A DNA stretch of 64,000 nucleotides. It comes from DASVEG01 sp035540495. Lineage in GTDB: Bacteria; Actinomycetota; Acidimicrobiia; Acidimicrobiales; CADCTF01. Shown here in pieces: positions 49,843 through 58,005 of this stretch. The position numbers and the translations under genes were made by a program. Within the stretch, counting starts at the first letter, position 1. Each line of letters starts with the position of its first letter. The DNA lies in contig DATLGL010000051.1 of assembly GCA_035540495.1 (NCBI GenBank), positions 1-64,000 on the forward strand. The letters run 5' to 3'. The notes beneath the pieces were generated by a model. It was not told where the DNA came from and searched no databases. It worked only from the letters and a program-made list of their open reading frames with translations.

Positions 49843-50295
49843 GTGGACTTCACGGCGACTGCCCACCTCCGCGTCGGCGTCGTCCCGGCGTTCGGTTACG
49901 TGCAGGACCTCACGACCTACCCGCAGTGGTTCACGATCGTCGACCGGGTCGTGCCTGAGCCCACCGGCGAGGGGTGGGCCGTCGATCTCGCGGCCCGGCT
50001 GGGGCCTCTCAAGCGGACGAAGCGGGTGCGGATGGTGCGCTGCGTGCTCGAACCGACGGCGCGGCGGGTGGTCTTCGAGCGCCACGAGCTCGACGGGGGC
50101 TCTCATAGCCCGTGGGTCCTGTCAGCTTCCGTCGCGGAGAGCGTGCCCGGGTGCGATCTGACGATGCACCTCCACTACGGCGGGCTCGGGTGGGTGCCGG
50201 GGCTCGACCTCATCCTGCGGGAGGAAGCGAGGCGCGCCGGGGCGCGATTGGAACGGCGGCTCCTGCAGCACGGCCACCTCCCCCACCGGGAGTAG
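49843..50295 (+). CDS. SRPBCC-family protein
   Basis: 150 residues from GTG 49843; another GTG at 49834 is possible. VDFTATAHLRVGVVPAFGYV, the turn LTTYPQWFTIVDRVVPEP and LTMHLHYGGLGWVPGLDLIL match polyketide cyclase/START-like proteins, with the usual final helix LREEARRAGARLERRLLQHG. It probably binds a hydrophobic ligand. The gene ends 6 bp before the convergent ABC exporter gene and is divergent from the Calx-beta gene. Confidence 0.82.
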   Translation: MDFTATAHLRVGVVPAFGYVQDLTTYPQWFTIVDRVVPEPTGEGWAVDLAARLGPLKRTKRVRMVRCVLEPTARRVVFERHELDGGSHSPWVLSASVAESVPGCDLTMHLHYGGLGWVPGLDLILREEARRAGARLERRLLQHGHLPHRE

Positions 50296-50301
50296 GCGGA
50301 A

Positions 50302-52245
50302 CTAGACGGGCTCGTTCATGTGGTGGCTCCACGTCGCGTACATCTGCGCGTAGACGCCACCGGGGATCTGCACGAGCTCCTCGTGCGGGCCGAGCTCGAC
50401 GATCCGACCGTCGTTGACGACCGCGATGCGGTCGGCGCGCATCGCGGTGGAGAGGCGATGGGCGATGATGATCGCGGTCCGGCCCTCGAGAACGCGGTCG
50501 AGCGCGCGCTCGATGATTGCCTCCGACTTCAGGTCGAGCGACGACGTGGCCTCGTCGAGGATCAGCACCCGTGGCTGAGCCAGGAACGCGCGAGCCAGGG
50601 CCAGGAGCTGACGCTCGCCCGACGACAGCGACGAGCCGCGCTCGTACACCGGCGTGTCGAGGCCCATGGGTAGGGGTTCGATCAGCTCGTCGAGGCCGAC
50701 CGCCTGGCACGCCTCGAGCACCTCTTCGTCGGAGGCGTCGGGGCGGGCGAAGGCGACGTTGTCCCGGATCGATCCCGCGAAGAGGAACGGTTCCTGCGGC
50801 ACCACGCCGAGTTGGCGGCGCAGCGATGCGAGCGTGACGGTGCGGAGGTCGACACCGTCGACGAGCACCCGCCCGTGGGCGGGGTCGTAGAAGCGGGTGA
50901 CGAGCTTCGCGATGGTCGACTTCCCTGCGCCGGTGGTGCCGACGAGCGAGAACGTCTCGCCGGCGCGGATCGTGAGATCGAGGTCGCGCAGCACCGGCTG
51001 TCCCGGCACGTACTCGAAGGTCACGTCGTCGAAGGTGATCTCGCCGCTGATCGCGGGAAGTTCCACCGCGTCGGCCGCCTCTTCCACTGATGGCTCGGTG
51101 TCGAGGAGGTCGGCGATCTTGCCGACCGCGGCCTGACCCGACTGGTACATGTTGTAGAGCTGCACAAGCTGCTGGATCGGGGCGAAGAAGCTGTTCAGGT
51201 AGAGGACGAAGGCGAACAGTTCACCGAGCTGCAGCGTGCCGTCGAACACCATCCGGCCGCCGAGGAACAGCACTACGGCGGTGCCGAGCGTGCCGACCGC
51301 GTCGGTCCCGGGGCCGTAGATCGCGGCGACCTTGGCCGCGCCCTCGTTCGCGGTGCGGTGGTCGCCGACGACGTTGCGGTGCTTGACCTCGTTGTACCGA
51401 TGCCGGTTGTACATCGCCACGATCCGGATGCCCGAGAGGCTCTCCTGGAGGTCGGCCATGACGTCGGCGATGCGCTCGCGCACCTTCTCGTACGCCGACT
51501 CAGAGCGGTTCCGGAACCAGAACGTCATCAGCGTCATCACGGGAACGATGGCGAAGACGACGATCAGCGCGAGGTCGACGTCCATCGAGAAGAGGACGCC
51601 GATCACGATCATCAGCGTGAACAGCTGGACGATGAGGTTGATGATCCCGTCCTGGAGCAGCTCGCTGAGCGCCTCGATGTCGCTCGTCATGCGGGTCATG
51701 ATCCGGCCCGCCTTCTCGTCGGTGAAGAAGTCGAGCGAGAGCCGCTGGATGTGGGAGAACACCCGGATCCGCAGCTCGTACATGAGGCGCTGACCGAGGC
51801 GGCCCGTCCAGCTCACCCGAGCGGCCGTCGCCACGCTGTTGACGACGATGGCCACCAGGTACATCGCTGCCATGAGCGCCACGACGCCGAAGTCGCCACG
51901 GATGATGCCGCGGTCGATGGCGCGCTGGCTGAGGAGCGGGCCGGCCTGGAGCGAGATCGTCTCGACCGCGACGAGCAGTATCCCGACGAGCAGCGCGCCG
52001 GTGTTCGGGCGGAGCAGCCGGCTGAGGGTGAAGCCCTTCTGGTCGTTCGGCGTGCGGTGACTGAAGGCGATGTCGGGCTCCGGGTGCTCCGGCTCCTTGC
52101 CCAGCAACTTCTCGACGAGCGGCACCATCTCCGGCGGCACGCCGGCGAACGGAAGCCCCGGCGCGGCCTGTCCCGGCCGCCCGTGCGGACCCCCTCCGAA
52201 GCCTCCGCCGCCGGGGCCTCCCCAGCCGCCACCTCCCCAGGCCAC
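50302..52245 (-). CDS. ABC exporter half-transporter (TMD-NBD), second subunit
   Basis: 647 residues from GTG 52245, which overlaps the previous stop by one base. The first 30 residues are glycine-rich (WGGGGWGGPGGGGFGGGP). Six membrane helices follow (LLVGILLVAVETISLQAGPL to LGELFAFVLYLNSFFAPIQQ), then the NBD: Walker A TTGAGKS, signature LSSGERQLLALARAF, Walker B VLILDEATSSLD, H-loop IIAHRLST. It forms a heterodimer with the product of the preceding gene, under the MarR gene upstream. Substrates are probably drugs or lipids. Confidence 0.92.
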   Translation of the reverse strand: MAWGGGGWGGPGGGGFGGGPHGRPGQAAPGLPFAGVPPEMVPLVEKLLGKEPEHPEPDIAFSHRTPNDQKGFTLSRLLRPNTGALLVGILLVAVETISLQAGPLLSQRAIDRGIIRGDFGVVALMAAMYLVAIVVNSVATAARVSWTGRLGQRLMYELRIRVFSHIQRLSLDFFTDEKAGRIMTRMTSDIEALSELLQDGIINLIVQLFTLMIVIGVLFSMDVDLALIVVFAIVPVMTLMTFWFRNRSESAYEKVRERIADVMADLQESLSGIRIVAMYNRHRYNEVKHRNVVGDHRTANEGAAKVAAIYGPGTDAVGTLGTAVVLFLGGRMVFDGTLQLGELFAFVLYLNSFFAPIQQLVQLYNMYQSGQAAVGKIADLLDTEPSVEEAADAVELPAISGEITFDDVTFEYVPGQPVLRDLDLTIRAGETFSLVGTTGAGKSTIAKLVTRFYDPAHGRVLVDGVDLRTVTLASLRRQLGVVPQEPFLFAGSIRDNVAFARPDASDEEVLEACQAVGLDELIEPLPMGLDTPVYERGSSLSSGERQLLALARAFLAQPRVLILDEATSSLDLKSEAIIERALDRVLEGRTAIIIAHRLSTAMRADRIAVVNDGRIVELGPHEELVQIPGGVYAQMYATWSHHMNEPV

Positions 52246-54302
52246 TACGAACCACCTCCGCCGATCGGCATCCCGCCTGGCATGCCCCCCGGAACACCAC
52301 CGCGGTCGGCCTGCGCCTGCATGACCCGCTTCATGGCGCGCGCCCGAGGGGGCAGCGACTCCTCCGGATCGGGCTTCGGCGCGTGCGCCTCCTGCCACTC
52401 CTCCTCGGCCCGGGCGAGAACCTCGGCGTACTCCGGCACCGTCTGCATCAGCTGCGCATGCGTGCCGTCGGCGAGGATCCTGCCGTCGCGCAGCAGCACC
52501 ACGCGGTCGGCGAGGGAGATCGTCGACAGCCGGTGGGCGATGATCAACGTCGTCCGCCCCTCCATCAGCGTCTGCAGCGCGCCGTGGATCTCGTGTTCGA
52601 CCTGGACGTCGATCGCAGAGGTGGCGTCGTCGAGGATGAGGATCCGCGGGTTGACGAGCAGGGTGCGGGCGATGGCGATGCGCTGCCGCTGACCGCCCGA
52701 CAGCGTGTAGCCGCGCTCGCCGACGACGGTGTCGAAGCCGTCGGGAAGCTTCTCGACGAACTCGAGCACACCGGCGGCGGCGGCCGCGCGCTCGATCTCT
52801 TCGTCGGTGGCGTCGGGGCGCCCGTAGGCGATGTTGTTCTTGATCGTCTCCGAGAACAGGAACGGCTCGTCGAGGACGAGCCCGATCGCGGCGCGGAGCG
52901 AGTCGATCGTGAGGTCACGCACATCGGTGCCGTCGACCATCACCGCGCCGTCGCGCACGTCGTAGAAGCGGGGGAGCAGGCGGGCGAGGGTCGACTTGCC
53001 CGATCCGGTCCGTCCGACCAGAGCGACCGTCTCGCCGGGCGCCAGGTGGAGGGTGAGCTCGTCGAGCACGAGCGGCCCGTCTTCGCCGTAACCGAAGCTC
53101 ACGTGGTCGAAGAGGATCTCGCCGCGGGGCGCCGCGAGGTCGACGGCGCCCGGGTTGTCGACGATGCGCTCCGGCTCGTCGATGATCTCGAAGATGCGCC
53201 CGGCGGATGCAGCGGCGCGCTGGCCCATCATCATCAGGAAGCCGAGCATCATGAACGGCGCCTGGAGCATGACGACGTAGGCGTTGAACTCGATGATCGT
53301 TCCGATCGTCACGGCGCCGTCGAGAACGAGCTTGCCGCCATAGAGCAGCATCGCCGCCAGGCCGAGGCGGGGCAGGTTCTGCATGAACGGCGACCACTTG
53401 GCCCGGATGTCGACTTGGAGGATGCCGGCCCACTTCAGCCGCTGCGCGGCGCGAGCGAGCGAATTCACCTGCGCCGGCTCCTGCGCGAACGACTTCACGA
53501 CGCGGGTGCCGGTGATGTTCTCCTCGACGATCGTCGCCACGTCGGCCTGACGCGACGAGATGATCCACGAGACCGGGAACATGCCGTTCCGCATCTGCTT
53601 GCCGGTGACGTAGACGAACGGCAGCGGGATCACCGCGACGATGGCGAGCAGCAGGTGCGTCGTCGCCATCAGCCCGAAGGCGACGACGAACGTGATCATC
53701 GAGATCACCACCGTCGGCGCGAAGGCCAGGAACATCTGCACCGAGCGGATGTCGGAGTTTGCCCGGCTGATCAGCTGGCCGCTCTGCATGCGGTCGAAGT
53801 ACGAGAACGAGAGCCTCTGGAACTTCTCGTAGAGGATGTTCCGCAGGTCGAACTCGATCGCGAAGCTCGTGCGCTGCAGGTTGTAGCGGTAGACGAAGCC
53901 GATCACGAAGCGGATGAGGGCCACGCCGCCGAGCAGCAGCAGGAAAAACGACAGCGACGTCGGCGACCCGGCACGAGCAAGCTCGGCCGGGAGCTCGATG
54001 CCTCGGGCCGTGGCGCGGCGAGCGAGCTCCGGGATGATCGCTTCGTCGAAGGTGAGGCGGATGAGGCGGGGGATCGCAAGCTGCAGGAGCAAGGTCGCGA
54101 GGGCGCACGCCAGTCCGGAGAACACGATCGCCTTGTGCGCCAGGACGACGGGCATCATCCGGCGCCACCAGCTCAGCGAGGCGTCGGGGTGGATCGATCC
54201 CTTCGGCCGCTGGTAGCGGGCGGTCGGCGGTCGGGGAACGTACGTCGGTGGTTCGGCACCCGGCCCGGCGCCCGCGGCGTCGGGTTCGAGCACCGCTGTC
54301 AC
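52245..54302 (-). CDS. ABC exporter half-transporter (TMD-NBD), first subunit
   Basis: 685 residues from GTG 54302, overlapping the MarR stop by 4 bp (GTGA). Six membrane helices run from VVLAHKAIVFSGLACALATL to about residue 330; the NBD has Walker A GRTGSGKST, signature LSGGQRQRIAIARTL, Walker B RILILDDATSAID and IIAHRLST. Walker B ends in Asp-Asp instead of Asp-Glu (LILDDATS), so this half lacks the catalytic glutamate while its partner keeps it (LDEATS), the usual heterodimeric exporter asymmetry. The C terminus is Gly/Met-rich (GGVPGGMPGGMPIGGGGS). Confidence 0.92.
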   Translation of the reverse strand: MTAVLEPDAAGAGPGAEPPTYVPRPPTARYQRPKGSIHPDASLSWWRRMMPVVLAHKAIVFSGLACALATLLLQLAIPRLIRLTFDEAIIPELARRATARGIELPAELARAGSPTSLSFFLLLLGGVALIRFVIGFVYRYNLQRTSFAIEFDLRNILYEKFQRLSFSYFDRMQSGQLISRANSDIRSVQMFLAFAPTVVISMITFVVAFGLMATTHLLLAIVAVIPLPFVYVTGKQMRNGMFPVSWIISSRQADVATIVEENITGTRVVKSFAQEPAQVNSLARAAQRLKWAGILQVDIRAKWSPFMQNLPRLGLAAMLLYGGKLVLDGAVTIGTIIEFNAYVVMLQAPFMMLGFLMMMGQRAAASAGRIFEIIDEPERIVDNPGAVDLAAPRGEILFDHVSFGYGEDGPLVLDELTLHLAPGETVALVGRTGSGKSTLARLLPRFYDVRDGAVMVDGTDVRDLTIDSLRAAIGLVLDEPFLFSETIKNNIAYGRPDATDEEIERAAAAAGVLEFVEKLPDGFDTVVGERGYTLSGGQRQRIAIARTLLVNPRILILDDATSAIDVQVEHEIHGALQTLMEGRTTLIIAHRLSTISLADRVVLLRDGRILADGTHAQLMQTVPEYAEVLARAEEEWQEAHAPKPDPEESLPPRARAMKRVMQAQADRGGVPGGMPGGMPIGGGGS

Positions 54303-54793
54303 GAGGCGGCCCCAGCTGCGGTCTTGGGCTGCGCATCGCGACGGGCCCGTGCCTCGTCGAGGGCGCGCCCGAGCAGTTCGAGGCCCTCGATGACCTTGCG
54401 GGCCTGCGCGGGCGACAGCTCCGAGGTCACCTCCGCCAGCCGCCCTGCCGCGACGACGTCGGCCTGCTTGAGGAGGGTGTGCCCCTGGTCGGTGATCTCG
54501 TGGAGCACCCGACGGCGGTCTTCGGCCGAGGTCACCCGCTCGACGAGGCCGCGAGCGACGCAACCGTCGACCAACGCCGTCAGCGACGGGGGACTCACGT
54601 CGAGCCATCCGGCGAGCGCCGTCGCCCGCTCAGGACCGCCGGAGAGGAACGCCAGCAGGCGGTACTGCGGGAGCGACAGGTTGACGTCGCTCAGCGCCAC
54701 TTCCAACGACTTCGAGAACCGTGCGGCCGCGCGCATGGCTGCGACGGGGGGCTCAGTGGGGACGTCGCCGTGGGCGGTGTGTTCGACAGTCAC
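54299..54793 (-). CDS. MarR-family transcriptional regulator
   Basis: 164 residues from GTG 54793. The winged helix is LSLPQYRLLAFLSGGPERAT with the recognition region LAGWLDVSPPSLTALVDGCV, and the wing RGLVERVTSAEDRRRVLHEI. It is first in an operon with the two exporter genes (4-bp overlap), the standard set-up of a repressor released by the exported compound. A possible -10 box TAGTCT lies just 6 bases before the GTG, so the mRNA may be leaderless. Confidence 0.9.
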   Translation of the reverse strand: MTVEHTAHGDVPTEPPVAAMRAAARFSKSLEVALSDVNLSLPQYRLLAFLSGGPERATALAGWLDVSPPSLTALVDGCVARGLVERVTSAEDRRRVLHEITDQGHTLLKQADVVAAGRLAEVTSELSPAQARKVIEGLELLGRALDEARARRDAQPKTAAGAAS

Positions 54794-54878
54794 ATGGTTA
54801 GACTACCGAAGTACCTACGCTCTAGCTAGTAACGGGTTTTACGCGTAGATTTCGTCGTCACACCGCACAGGAGGCCGC
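54794..54878. promoter_or_regulatory. Divergent promoter region of the MarR operon and aldehyde dehydrogenase
   Basis: This AT-richer 85-bp stretch between the divergent starts holds both promoters. On the minus strand TAGTCT sits 6 bases from the MarR GTG (leaderless arrangement). On the plus strand TAGATT at 54846-54851 is a -10 candidate for the dehydrogenase, whose ribosome-binding site aggagg is just before its ATG. The palindrome CTAGCTAG at 54822-54829 is a candidate operator half-site; no long perfect inverted repeat was found. Confidence 0.5.
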
Positions 54879-56297
54879 ATGATCGAGCGAGACAAGCTGT
54901 ACATCGACGGCGCATGGGTCCCGTCGACCGGGACGGGCACCATCGACGTCATCAACTCCACGACCGAAGAGGTCATGGGTCGCATCCCGGAAGGCACCGC
55001 CGAAGACGTAGACCGCGCGGCGAAGGCAGCGAAGGCGGCGTTCGAGACCTGGTCGCAGACCTCGCTCGAGGAGCGCAGCAAGTACCTGCAGAAGATCACC
55101 GAGGGTCTCCAGGCTCGCATGCAGGACATCGCCACGGTCGTCGCCCAGGAAGTCGGCATGCCGATGAACCTGTCGACGATGATCCAGGCCGGCCTGCCGA
55201 TCATGACGTTCGCCTCGACCGGTCAGCTCATCGACTCCTTCTCATGGGAGGAGACGATCGGCAACTCGCTGATCGTTCGTGAGCCCGTGGGCGTCGTCGG
55301 TGCGATCACTCCGTGGAACTACCCGCTCCACCAGATCGCGGCGAAGGTCGCTCCCGCGCTCGCCGCCGGCTGCACCGTCGTGCTGAAGCCGTCGGAGGTC
55401 GCTCCCCTCAACGCGTTCATCCTCGCCGAGGTCATCGACGACGCCGGCCTGCCGGCGGGCGTGTTCAACCTCGTCACCGGCGTCGGTCCCGTCGTCGGTG
55501 AGGCGATCACCGCGCATCCCGACATCGACATGATCTCGTTCACGGGGTCGACTCGCGCCGGCAAGCGCGTGTCCGAGGTCGCGGCGCAGACGATCAAGCG
55601 CGTGGCCCTCGAGCTCGGCGGCAAGTCGCCCAACGTCATCCTCGAAGATGCCGATATCGAGAAGGCCGTCACGGCCGGCGTCGGTGGCTGCTACCTCAAC
55701 TCGGGCCAGACCTGCTCGGCCCTGACCCGGATGATCGTCCCCCGGTCGAAGCTCGCCCAGGTCGAGGAGATCGCGGTCAAGGCGGCCGAGACGTTCAAGG
55801 TCGGCGATCCGTTCGCTGCCGACACCCGCCTCGGCCCCCTCGTGTCGAAGGCCCAGCAGGACCGTGTCCGGGGCTACATCCAGAAGGGCGTCGAAGAGGG
55901 CGCGAAGCTCCTCACCGGCGGACCCGAGCAGCCGGAGGGCCTCGACAAGGGCTTCTTCGTGAAGCCGACGATCTTCTCCGAGGTCACGCCTGACATGACC
56001 ATCGCGCAGGAGGAGATCTTCGGCCCGGTGCTCTCGATCCTCCCCTACGACACCGAGGAGGAGGCCGTCCGGATCGCGAACGACACGATCTACGGCCTCG
56101 CCGGCGCGGTCTGGGCCGGCGACAAGGAGAAGGCGAAGTCGATCGCTCGCAAGATCCGCACGGGTCAGGTCGACGTGAACGGCGGCGGCTTCAACCCGAA
56201 CGCGCCGTTCGGCGGCTTCAAGCAGTCCGGTCACGGCCGCGAGCTCGGCAAGTTCGGCCTCGAGGAGTTCACCGAGATCAAGTCGCTGCAGCTCTAG
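54879..56297 (+). CDS. NAD(P)-dependent aldehyde dehydrogenase
   Basis: A 472-residue protein of the ALDH superfamily. Cofactor and substrate motifs: GAITPWNYPLHQIAAKVAPA, KPSEVAPLNAF, FTGSTRAGKRV, ALELGGKSPNVILEDAD (general base glutamate in LELGG) and the catalytic cysteine in LNSGQTCSALTRM. EEIFGPVLSILPYDTEEEAV and GGFKQSGHGRELGKFGLEEF are typical of the long-chain and betaine-type members. It oxidises aldehydes to acids in the cytoplasm. A strong ribosome-binding site and terminator show it is monocistronic. Confidence 0.95.
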   Translation: MIERDKLYIDGAWVPSTGTGTIDVINSTTEEVMGRIPEGTAEDVDRAAKAAKAAFETWSQTSLEERSKYLQKITEGLQARMQDIATVVAQEVGMPMNLSTMIQAGLPIMTFASTGQLIDSFSWEETIGNSLIVREPVGVVGAITPWNYPLHQIAAKVAPALAAGCTVVLKPSEVAPLNAFILAEVIDDAGLPAGVFNLVTGVGPVVGEAITAHPDIDMISFTGSTRAGKRVSEVAAQTIKRVALELGGKSPNVILEDADIEKAVTAGVGGCYLNSGQTCSALTRMIVPRSKLAQVEEIAVKAAETFKVGDPFAADTRLGPLVSKAQQDRVRGYIQKGVEEGAKLLTGGPEQPEGLDKGFFVKPTIFSEVTPDMTIAQEEIFGPVLSILPYDTEEEAVRIANDTIYGLAGAVWAGDKEKAKSIARKIRTGQVDVNGGGFNPNAPFGGFKQSGHGRELGKFGLEEFTEIKSLQL

Positions 56298-56320
56298 CAG
56301 CCGCAGCAACAGGTTCGACA

Positions 56321-56346
56321 GAGGGCGCCCCGCTGGGGGCGCCCTC
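56321..56346 (+). terminator. Terminator of the aldehyde dehydrogenase gene
   Basis: GAGGGCGCCCC (56321-56331) and GGGGCGCCCTC (56336-56346) form a perfect 11-bp stem with the loop GCTG, followed by TTCG. It starts 24 bp past the stop. Confidence 0.85.
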
Positions 56347-56392
56347 TTCGCGTCCGGCAGGGGAGCGCGTCGGTGCCGTCGAAGTCCCTCTG

Positions 56393-57883
56393 ATGGGGGC
56401 AGTGACGTACATCCCTCCGGTGCCGGTCGTGATGCCGGCGCCGTCGAGGGTGCAGCAGGCTCGGCGGGCATCGGAGACCGCGGCGGTATTCGCGAAGCAC
56501 CTCGGACCGGTGATGGCGCGGCGCGCCGCGGGACGGCAGGTTCCTCCAGCTGAGGTCGGACGTCGCCTGCGCCACGCGTTCGAGGCGCTCGGTTCGACGT
56601 ACGTGAAGTTCGGCCAGCTCATCGGCTCCTCGCCCGGCGCGTTCGGCCAAGAGGTCTCCGACGAATTCCGCACCTGCCTCGACACCGGCCCTGCGGTCCC
56701 GTTCGAGCACGTGAAGGCGGAGGTCGAGCGGGCGATCGGCGCGCCGCTGTCGTCAGTGTTCGAGTTCTTCGACGGTGAGGCTCTCGCCAGCGCGTCGATC
56801 GCCGTCGTCCACCGGGCACGGCTGCGCGACGGTCGCGACGTCGCCGTCAAGGTCCTCCGTCCGGGGATCGTCGAGCGGGTCGCTGGCGACCTCGACGTGA
56901 TGGAGCCGCTGTTCAAGCGCCTCGCACTGGCGGGCGTTCCGATCGCGGGGCCGCTGTTCCGCTTCCTGCGTGGCTTTCGGACCCAGGTCTGCGAGGAGCT
57001 CGACCTCCGCAACGAGGCTCGCACGATGGCGTACTTCCGCCACCTCCTGCTCGACTCCGGCCTCGACCGGCTCGTCATCCCCGAACCGCACGCGGAGCTC
57101 TCGGGGGACAACGTGTTGGTGATGGAGTACCTCGACGGCGTCGCGATCGACGACGTCGACGCCATCGCCGAGCTCGGCGGCGATCCGGCCGGGCTCATGC
57201 AGGACATGCTGCGCGCCTGGTTCCTCACCGGGCTCCGAGACGCGATGTTCCACGGCGACATCCACGCTGGGAACCTCATGCTCCTCCGAGACGGCCGGGC
57301 AGGGATCATCGACTGGGGGATCGTCGGCCGGCTCGACGGACCCACCCACCACCTGTTCCGTCGCTTCGTCGAGGCCATCCTGGGCGACGCCGCAGCCTGG
57401 CCCGAGATCGTCGCGTTCCTCCAGGAGATGATGCCCGGACCGATGTTCGGCCCCGGCGACGGCACGAGCGACGGCAGCGACGGAGCGGGTCTGGCCGACA
57501 GCGAGCGCGAGGAGATCGAGGCGATCCTCACCCGGCCGTTCGGAGAGGTCGACCTCACGGGAGCCTTCAAGGGACCCGGTGGCGGCAAACCGGCCAAGAC
57601 CAAGGCCGAGCGGCGCCAGCGGCGGGCGCGACTGAAGGAGTTCCGGAAGGAGATCCTCGGCAGCGACTTCGTCGACACCGGCTTCGCCCAGGCGAACTTC
57701 CTCCTCTTCAAGCAGCTCCTCTACTTCGAGCGCTACGGGAAGTTGTACCTGGCCGACCAGGCGCTGATGGGAGACCGGCCGTGGCTCGAGAAGGTTCTCG
57801 CCGAGAGCGCGCCGCCGCTGATCGGCGACTCGGAGGAAGCGTCAGTCTCTGACAATCGAACACCGGTAGAGGAATTGGCGTAG
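56393..57883 (+). CDS. AarF/UbiB (ABC1) family kinase-like protein
   Basis: 496 residues from ATG 56393. The family-specific KxGQ motif is STYVKFGQLIGSSPGAFGQE, the ATP lysine strand RDVAVKVLRPGIVERVAGDL, the catalytic loop FHGDIHAGNLMLLRDGRAGI and the DFG-like metal site IIDWGIVGRLDGPTHHLFRR. The unusual AxAS loop of the family (ASASIAVVHRA) replaces a glycine loop. In proteobacteria and mitochondria the family supports ubiquinone synthesis; in actinobacteria its role is less clear, perhaps isoprenoid quinone or lipid metabolism. Monocistronic. Confidence 0.9.
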   Translation: MGAVTYIPPVPVVMPAPSRVQQARRASETAAVFAKHLGPVMARRAAGRQVPPAEVGRRLRHAFEALGSTYVKFGQLIGSSPGAFGQEVSDEFRTCLDTGPAVPFEHVKAEVERAIGAPLSSVFEFFDGEALASASIAVVHRARLRDGRDVAVKVLRPGIVERVAGDLDVMEPLFKRLALAGVPIAGPLFRFLRGFRTQVCEELDLRNEARTMAYFRHLLLDSGLDRLVIPEPHAELSGDNVLVMEYLDGVAIDDVDAIAELGGDPAGLMQDMLRAWFLTGLRDAMFHGDIHAGNLMLLRDGRAGIIDWGIVGRLDGPTHHLFRRFVEAILGDAAAWPEIVAFLQEMMPGPMFGPGDGTSDGSDGAGLADSEREEIEAILTRPFGEVDLTGAFKGPGGGKPAKTKAERRQRRARLKEFRKEILGSDFVDTGFAQANFLLFKQLLYFERYGKLYLADQALMGDRPWLEKVLAESAPPLIGDSEEASVSDNRTPVEELA

Positions 57884-58005
57884 TTCGCGGCGAAATGCGG
57901 TGACGCCTGTCACGAATGGTTCTTGACCAGATGACGGGTCAGAGTCAATCTTCGACGACAGCATCCTGAACATTCCTCAGCTTCGCAGCAAGGGGTCCGC
58001 TGCTC
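57884..58005 (+). promoter_or_regulatory. Probable promoter region of the uptake operon
   Basis: A -35-like TTGACC at 57923-57928 lies within the inverted repeat TGACC-N8-GGTCA (57924-57941), a possible repressor site. The -10 is not clear. The ribosome-binding site aagggg precedes ATG 58006. The stretch after the kinase stop (57883) shows no strong terminator. Confidence 0.35.

Noticed and set aside
52383..54848. 821-codon open frame on the plus strand
   Set aside because: Antisense shadow of the ABC exporter and MarR genes; it contains no recognisable domain.
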